64,000 nt of DNA from the NCBI GenBank assembly GCA_001683735.1, contig LUGG01000005.1:1612001-1676000 (forward strand), written 5' to 3'. The translations under genes were made by a program, and so were the position numbers. Below the pieces are notes generated by a model. The model had not been told where the DNA came from. It was given only the letters and a program-made list of their open reading frames with translations, and did no database searches. Shown in pieces: positions 57,784 to 64,000 of the stretch (position 1 is the stretch's first letter; the number at the start of each line of letters is the position of its first letter). The DNA is from Grifola frondosa. Taxonomy: Eukaryota; Basidiomycota; Agaricomycetes; Polyporales; Grifolaceae.

Positions 57784-58546
57784 CTACTCGCGTAAGAGCG
57801 CGCTGCTGCCGCCGGCTTCGCTGACCGCGTGTGTGTGCATCTGCTCGATTACCGTCAGCTGCCGCCGTTCTTCAAGGGCGCGTTCGACTCGTTCGTGAGC
57901 TGCAAGATGGTCGAGGTGACTCCTTCTCCACGTCATTCCCGACTCCGCACTAACGGCACGCACATACATGGTAGGCGACGGGACTGTGAGACCACCCGAC
58001 GTACTTCAAAGTCATCGACTGGGCGTTCAAGCCGTACCGCACCGCACCGCAGCGGTCATCTCAGCAACTGCGCTGCCAGAATTCCTATACTCCCACTTCC
58101 AGGGCGTCACACCTTCGCTGCAGTGCGCCTCCAGATAGTGGTCATGTGCTCGCGCAGACCAGATGACTTCGCGTGCCATTATCATTGGGCGAACACGTTC
58201 CTGCTGAACGCGACGTATTTTTGTGCAGCCACGTAGTAGGCTGTTAAGGGCCGGCTAGTTTTGCATAGTGTCAGAGACCATGGGCCCCATACGCTGCGTT
58301 TCCTTCTCATTTCGCTATTTCATATTATCGCAATGTCATGATGTCTACAGATTATCCTCACACGCTGCGCGAATGGGTAAGGTAAGCGCGTCTCTGTAGT
58401 ATCCAGAACTCAACAAAAACAACCTCTCGCATTCAGGCGTTTCGAGCAGAATTCACTGGTAACGTCGTCGCCAAGCTCATCGAGGAGCAGCCTCAGCTCA
58501 TGCAGAGCCGCGAGGCGTTCAAGCGCAGATGGCGGTACATATACTG
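57784..58546 (+). pseudogene. Cyclopropane-fatty-acyl-phospholipid synthase relic
   Basis: Fragments of the SAM-dependent methyltransferase lie in order: AGFADRVCVHLLDYRQLPPF (57808-57866) and FKGAFDSFVSCKMVEV, where the family has an E-x-(I/L)-E catalytic-site neighbourhood. TYFKVIDWAFKP follows near 58000, then RPDDFACHYHWANTFLLNAT (58160-58220), and after a gap DYPHTLREWGK (near 58352) and AFRAEFTGNVVAKLIEEQPQ (58440). Frames shift several times and the SAM-binding N-terminal half is missing. In living relatives the enzyme adds a methylene to unsaturated phospholipid chains; this copy cannot. Confidence 0.75.
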
Positions 58547-59352
58547 AACTGCTGGACGTGAGCGCGGCCGATGCATGCTTGTCTCATTGCAGATCCTGCT
58601 CCATTCTGACCGCATGCATAGGAATACATCGCAGAGCATTGTAATTGATCGCATTTGCGGCTGACTGACCCGAGTCTATCTATCTGTTGTCGTTTGACAT
58701 CGTATCATATCCTAACTTTACATAGACTTGGTACACGTTCGTATAAACATAATTCATGCCGTGAGTCCCTAATTGCCAGTCAAGAACAGAGAATAACGGT
58801 GACTCCCCGGATAGCACCGTGTACCCAGAAGCCGAGCATACAGCGCAACACTCCAGCGTGTTCGATTCGAAAACACAGAATCATTGATAGGGTCGGACAT
58901 ACGTTAGCACAGGAAGTGGGTTCTGTTCTGGGTGGTCCGCGGGGGGCACAGGAGGTTCTCAGGCGGTCAATTATCAGGGATCCGTGCTGTGGCTCGGTTT
59001 GGTTTGCGTGATGCTGTGTGTGGTCATCTGGGATGAGTATGGGTGAGTTTGAGTACATAACGAGAACACAAATAAGACTTACAGAGATTTCGGAAAACCT
59101 TGCTAAGTGAACGACGCGTCTGATCATCTCATATAGGAGGTGGAGATTCAATGTTTGCCTGGATTATGCATATATGAATGTCCAGTTTGCTCAGCTAGAA
59201 ATGTCCTTGGATGGTCGGTGAATACGATGCACATCCTAAATGTCTACATGCTGAAATCAGAATCATCCATAAAAATGAGTAAATATTTATGCCAATGGCG
59301 AAACGAGAAATGAACGACGAAGGAATACTACGTTATCTAGAGAAGGGGTATT
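58547..59352. other. Intergenic, no gene recognised
   Basis: Between the CFA relic and the stop codon of the convergent hydrolase. Frames at 58655-59011 (+) and 58780-59151 (-) overlap and look random. Confidence 0.4.
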
Positions 59353-61864
59353 CTAAAACGTCCCGTCGCTGACAGCGCTGGCGGACATATTCCCACCAAT
59401 GTTCGTTATGTTGGCCAATACTGCGGCAGTGGTCACACCAGGAAATAGCTCGAATGAGTTATCGATGTCGCAAACCGTGTCGTCGCCAAGAGGGAGCTTG
59501 ATGATTTTCCACATTAGTAATGGAGGTGCTTCTCCATTAGAGTACTTACCGTTCCGTTTTCCATGTAGGCGCGAACGATATCGATTACACAACTTGAGTA
59601 TCCAGCGAACGAAGAGTGCTGATATACCTTGATTAGCTCGAAAAATTACAAGAATTATCTCTTACTTACCCCAAAACCATTCTGCCTGATCAAGGTAGCT
59701 TTGTCTCCGAGAAGATCTGCGACGGTTTGAGCACCCTCGAAAGGAGTAATAGGATCATCCTGCACCAGTACATCAGTATTGTCCATGCTTTGGGAAACAA
59801 AACAACACACCGTGTTCCCAATGACCAAGATAGGGTTTGCAAGCGAGCTATTAAACGGTCCAGTATACCTCTCTACCGCGCGGACAGGCCAGAAAGGACA
59901 GTAGAAAGGACCCACAGGCCACCACGCGCCGACTGGATGGAATCACTTGAAATCTAGGTGGGTAGCGGCGAAAGTGTGCAACACTCACACATGGGGGAAG
60001 TAGTTCTAGTGATGTTGACAATCGCATTGAAAACATCGTCCATAGTCGAGTTACCCCATCGATACTGTCACTGCAAAGAATCGCTGGATCGGCATATGAT
60101 ACACCCGTGAGGATCTCTCGCTTCGAAATGGTCCCGAAGCTGTATCCGCCTCCATTAGTCCACAACTCATTCCTGCCGGAGAAATTGCTCACCTGCGTCG
60201 CTCAACAGCCTTCGTAAGAAAACCCGGTGAGAGCGAGTGGTTTGACTCCTCCGCAACCTGACTGATATTTATCGCTAATATCTGGTTGGCGAAATCCTGC
60301 CAACCACTAGGAAAATACATGGCCTCAAACAATGACTCTGAAAATAGAAGACCTCAGTCAGACGATATAAATGATAGAGATGATAGATTCTTACGACGTA
60401 GCATCGCTGAGGTTACTGGAACTGATCTATTGGCGAGGGTAGCATCATGCGCTGTCTGTCCAAAAGAATGAATCACTCCAGCACCAGCATAGATGGACAA
60501 TGCTTACGATGAGCACCGACTGGATATAATCCACAACATCTGTTCCAGATTGCCCGGCTGAGGTCAGATTGCATTCCTGTGGCCCTGAGAGTGCGCATCC
60601 AGTCGCGAATCCATCAAAGACGGTATCCGAGGTCCCAATCTCTGTGCCCCAATACTAAAAGATACACATGAAAGTCAGGAGACCATTAACACGTTCAGGC
60701 TGTGCATGAGTACATACAGTATATGGCTCTCTTACAGCAAGAGCGGGTGTGTTCACCACCCCATCAATTATAAAGTGTCCGACACGCTGAAGAAAATATG
60801 TCAGGTCATTGTAAGGCCATAAATTCAAATTCTCACTTCAGGGAACACTGCGACCTTTTGGTAAGCCGTAAGCAACTCATAGATGATTGTGTTCACGCAC
60901 TGTTTACAAACCAGGAACCGAGGACTGATCCATACGAGATACCCCAATAATTGACCGGACTTCCAGGTCCATCCAGAGCATCTGCGAGTGCGGCCATATC
61001 GCGAGCGGTGGCAGCAGTCCCAATATACTTGAGATAAGTGCCATTCTGATGCTGTAGACAACGCTGCCCAAGCTCGCGATATTTCTGGTCCATGATGGAT
61101 GCCTGAGAGAACAAGTTGTCTAGATCGGTCTGATTGGTAAAGTTTCCCGTCATTTCTATCCCTGTGAGTTCGATGGTTCCGTTCCAAAATGCCTCATAGT
61201 CTGTCATGTTGTCGAAGCAATAGACCTCTCCTGGACTGATGGAGAGAAAAAATCATGAGTATCATGAACCGAATGGAAAAAATATCGATACTGACATCGA
61301 CGCAGGTCCAACGCCTCGAGGATCCCAACTGACGATATCGTAATGACCACCTGTGAAGTTCAGCAACTCTTCGCCGGTACTATCGACCCAGTCTATCCCA
61401 GAACCTCCAGGGCCACCTTGACGTTGTTAAAATCAGTTCGATTCCCGTGTCGCGATTGGCACCTTAGCACACCTGGGTTAGTGAACAATGTCCCTCTTCT
61501 TTCGAGCGTAGCATTCATCTTCACGACAAATATTCTACCGTTACCCGCGGACGAGTTGTGATAGTCGAGAGGAATCTCAAAAAACCCGCATGTTAAATTT
61601 GGGTTGGTGACCGTGATGCTCTCCACGTCGCAGGATCCCCATTCGACGCCAGATTGCGAGCCACAATCATGCTGTAGTATTATATGAGTTAGCATCATGT
61701 GTCCACAGCGACAGTGAACCTACAAGCATGTCCTTGGTCTCCTTTAAATTCAGATGACCAGCAAGGACTCCGAAAACCATAGAAAAAATGGTCAACGTCG
61801 TAGAATATATCATTTGCGAGTGAAGAGAGTTTAGATGGAGAGGGTTTTGAGAGTCCTTCGACAT
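59353..61864 (-). CDS. Secreted or membrane-anchored alpha/beta hydrolase, peptidase S33/TAP-like
   Basis: The start is at 61864, or at the inner ATG 61813. Residues after the inner ATG form a hydrophobic leader (TTLTIFSMVFGVLAG), then HDCGSQSGVEWGSC, CGFFEIPLDY and FTNPG joined by an intron to GPGGSGIDWVDS, the oxyanion-hole loop. Then HYDIVSWDPRGVG, the nucleophile elbow WGISYGS (near 60945), FVNMFPERVGHFIIDGVVN spanning a micro-exon, PILVIGN (near 59825), DDPITP with the likely acid residue, and GFG|HSSFAGYSS with the catalytic histidine near 59600. The stop is at 59353. Many GT-AG introns are present and no break was found. The family removes N-terminal peptides or hydrolyses related substrates; the exact substrate is unknown. 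N-glycosylation sequons (NFT, NGT) fit a secreted protein. Confidence 0.8.
60837..60847 (-). other. 11-nt micro-exon in the hydrolase gene
   Basis: The exon TGTTCCCTGAA is flanked by an acceptor (tcgcag) and a donor (gtgaga). Joined to ...GTAAACA upstream and CGTGTCGG downstream it restores VNMFPERVGH, the family consensus. Reading through either intron gives stops. Confidence 0.6.
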
Positions 61865-63999
61865 TTTCGCTCAACTTTATGCAGACCCCGGCGCCTTCTG
61901 TGTAAGACACGGCTTTCAACTGAAAATGATTACGCAGTCTCCGCTAACCTGTATGCACGAAAGCAATGTCAGCATAACGGACCGACCGCAGTCCGTGCTT
62001 ACGGAAGTGTCTAAAGAGGCGGTGAAGTGCGTAAAGAGGCGATGAATTTTGCTGCGCTCATAGTGAACGCTGACATCGCTGCGATCGACTGTCGGTCAGT
62101 GATGCCCGTCATGCGTTCAGCACGTCGCGCAGTGCGTGCGGCTAAGCACAGCACATCTCTGAGCACTGTCAGTGTGATCTTGGAGATATCTGTCTTTCAG
62201 GAACTGCGGGATTGCCGAAAGCTATTATTCCAGAACCACATCATTCTAAGCAAATTTAAAACATAGAGAACATGGGACAATATATACCACGCAAACAATC
62301 CACGCGCTTTTTCAATCGAGACGCCCACAGCGAGAAAGCAACTTCGTCCGCGAGATTCACGGTCGCACTGCCACCGTTCACGAAGCGCGTTCACAGTCGC
62401 TCGTTCCCACGGCCTTCCGCATCTGGTTGAGCGCCCACGTGAGCGCCGGGACCCCTTAGGAAATGGCCTGAATTATATCCTTCAGTTTGGGGAGTCAGTC
62501 ATAGGTATCATATATCATAGCTCGCGTCGAATATGAGGATAAAGATGTGGCATGCAGGGGGAGGCTGGGGCAAAGGTGAACGTCGGGAGAAAGGCCCCAG
62601 GGCCAGCGCTTGGGGCCTAAGGCTTGACGCGGACTGACGCGGTTAGCGCTAAGGGCGTCTATTTGGCTACGCGGACTGACGCGACGAGCAAGCTTATCTA
62701 CGAAATAATATTATACTACACTATCTCATACATTTATATGTATCTTGACTGTCTAGAAGAGCATTTGCCACTTATGGCATGCCAGTGAACACGAGGAGAA
62801 AATCATACAGTGTTTACTATTCATGTTCAAGCTCTTCCATCCGGGCCATCGGGAGCTTCTTGAGGATCGGGCCCATATGTCCGGATGTACGTTAATATAT
62901 AGCGCGCGAAAGTCCTGTGAGAGGAAGGCGCATAAGCGGCGTTCGGAGGCCAGGATGCTCGTCTCACCATTCCTCCTGTTCATGTGATTCGGGCTTCGCA
63001 ATCTTCAGTCAGGGACACTGCAACTCGGGCGAGAGTCGGGGTGGCGAACTTGCGGTAAATAAGACTTTTGAGGAGATTTTCACAGATATATTTTGTGTAC
63101 CTAGATGTACACCTGGAAAGTAATTAGAAATCAATTGTGCGAATATGGTAAAAGATCGACATACTACATGACAAGCTACATTTCGGAGGACGTTGACCAC
63201 GGCACTTTTACCAGGCCCGCAGCGCTTCGTTCTGTGAGGCCCCGGGCAACTCCACTATATGTTTGTCCGCCGGAATTCTCAAACGCCCTCAAAAAGGCAA
63301 ACTTTTCGGCCTCAAATATGCTAATTTGGACAAGGAAATGTGTCACGTGTCACCGCATTATGGAATGTCACAGGTTTGTCACTCGTTTGTATTGACCTCC
63401 AAATCGTAAACTGCGCATTTGGACAGGAATGAGTCTCTGTAGAGTTCGCCCTTATACATCCCCACCTTTTGGTCATTCTGACTGTAAAATCTGGAAAATT
63501 TTCCAGCTGATGGCTGTCAAAAAGGCTAAACGGACAAGGATTTGAGTCTTTTGCACCAATTTTGAGGGTAAAATAGGCTAAGTCGGACAAGTTTTGGCTG
63601 ATTTTTCGCCCTCAAGAAGGCTAATTTCGGACAAACGTATAGCGGAGTTGCCCGGGCCTGTTTTGTCCTCCTTTGTACTTAACGCTTCTTCTGTTCACCT
63701 TCCTCTTCCATACGACATTCCTCTCATGCGCAAACCTGCTGATAGATTGCATCCTGGATCGCACACTGTGAACAAGCAGAGGACATACATGTAGTCGCCA
63801 ACCTTCGAGCTCCCTTAGTCTTTGCCCTGCTTTGGCTGTATTCTTCTCCGTCCTAGGCGAATCTGCGATTCCCCTCGTATGTCCTCTCAATGTAGCCATC
63901 TTGTGATCACAGATCCATCTCCTCAATGTAGTTATTGCACAATGCTCTCACCAACGCAGTCCACCTGATCGCACTCACCTCCTTATATAGTCGTTACCG
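61865..63999. other. Terminal intergenic region, no gene recognised
   Basis: Short frames only. It contains a few cgcggactgacgcg words (62627-62682), a pyrimidine-rich stretch, and the degenerate repeats noted below. It should include the hydrolase promoter near its left edge. Confidence 0.4.
63280..63640. repeat. Degenerate interspersed words aaggctaa...ggacaag
   Basis: Variants occur near 63292, 63321, 63520, 63575 and 63612 (for example aaaaaggcaaac, tgctaatttggacaagg, aaaaaggctaaacggacaagg, aataggctaagtcggacaag, aagaaggctaatttcggacaa). Spacing is irregular. Confidence 0.5.
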
Positions 64000-64000
64000 T

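Noticed and set aside
58655..59151. Opposed ORFs between the CFA relic and the hydrolase
   Set aside because: They overlap on opposite strands, with random-looking composition and no intron or family signal.
1..64000. tRNA or rRNA genes
   Set aside because: No cloverleaf with A/B boxes or rRNA signature was noticed. A tRNA scan would settle this.

Overview
The window is most likely chromosomal DNA of an agaricomycete (mushroom-forming basidiomycete). The evidence is dense 45-60-nt GT-AG introns, a KDZ-type transposase, a fungal Tnp2/CACTA element, a Copia relic, a DUF6534 seven-helix membrane protein gene, a TAP-like secreted alpha/beta hydrolase gene and a G-alpha-like fusion gene. About two thirds is mobile or duplicated DNA. 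No tRNA, rRNA or CRISPR array was seen.

Layout. 1-9776 is one copy of a large direct segmental duplication; the other lies at 31916-49176. Each copy holds, left to right, a decayed G-alpha fusion relic and two tandem minus-strand paralogues of a P-loop NTPase family resembling fungal Crinkler/RHS-type proteins (A and B). In the right copy both genes can be read as intact eight-exon frames (A2, 962 codons; B2, 860 codons; the exon sums are exact multiples of three). In the left copy A1 and B1 carry several single-base deletions. The right copy is also split by a 7.57-kb CACTA-like transposon (31997-39570). The left copy keeps the matching empty site at positions 81-83.

Between the copies (9777-31915) is a nest of mobile DNA: a CxC5-like KDZ-associated relic, an LTR-like block with near-perfect heat-shock-element arrays upstream of a TATA box, a decayed BED/hAT transposase, a truncated Copia element fused onto it, an AT-rich block with twin repeats, a KDZ transposase gene, a convergent gene of a basidiomycete expanded family broken by a hAT MITE, a probable membrane/coiled-coil gene, and a minisatellite whose units carry CACGTG palindromes. 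Two inverted copies of the same MITE, with 8-bp target duplications, lie 11 kb apart.

Right part (49177-64000): a DUF6534 membrane protein gene with one apparent base missing, a plus-strand relic of the NTPase family, a G-alpha fusion pseudogene with in-frame stops, a cyclopropane-fatty-acid-synthase relic, and an apparently intact S33/TAP-like hydrolase gene with an 11-nt micro-exon. The last 2 kb has no recognisable gene.

The NTPase family and the G-alpha fusion occur side by side at all three places where either is seen. Three of the NTPase genes and the G-alpha gene share a short motif about 105-190 bases upstream of their start codons. B1 lost that motif because the duplication boundary falls 77 bases upstream of its start. 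No operon logic applies; the coherent theme is a subtelomere-like expansion zone for NTPase and G-alpha genes, shuffled by transposons.
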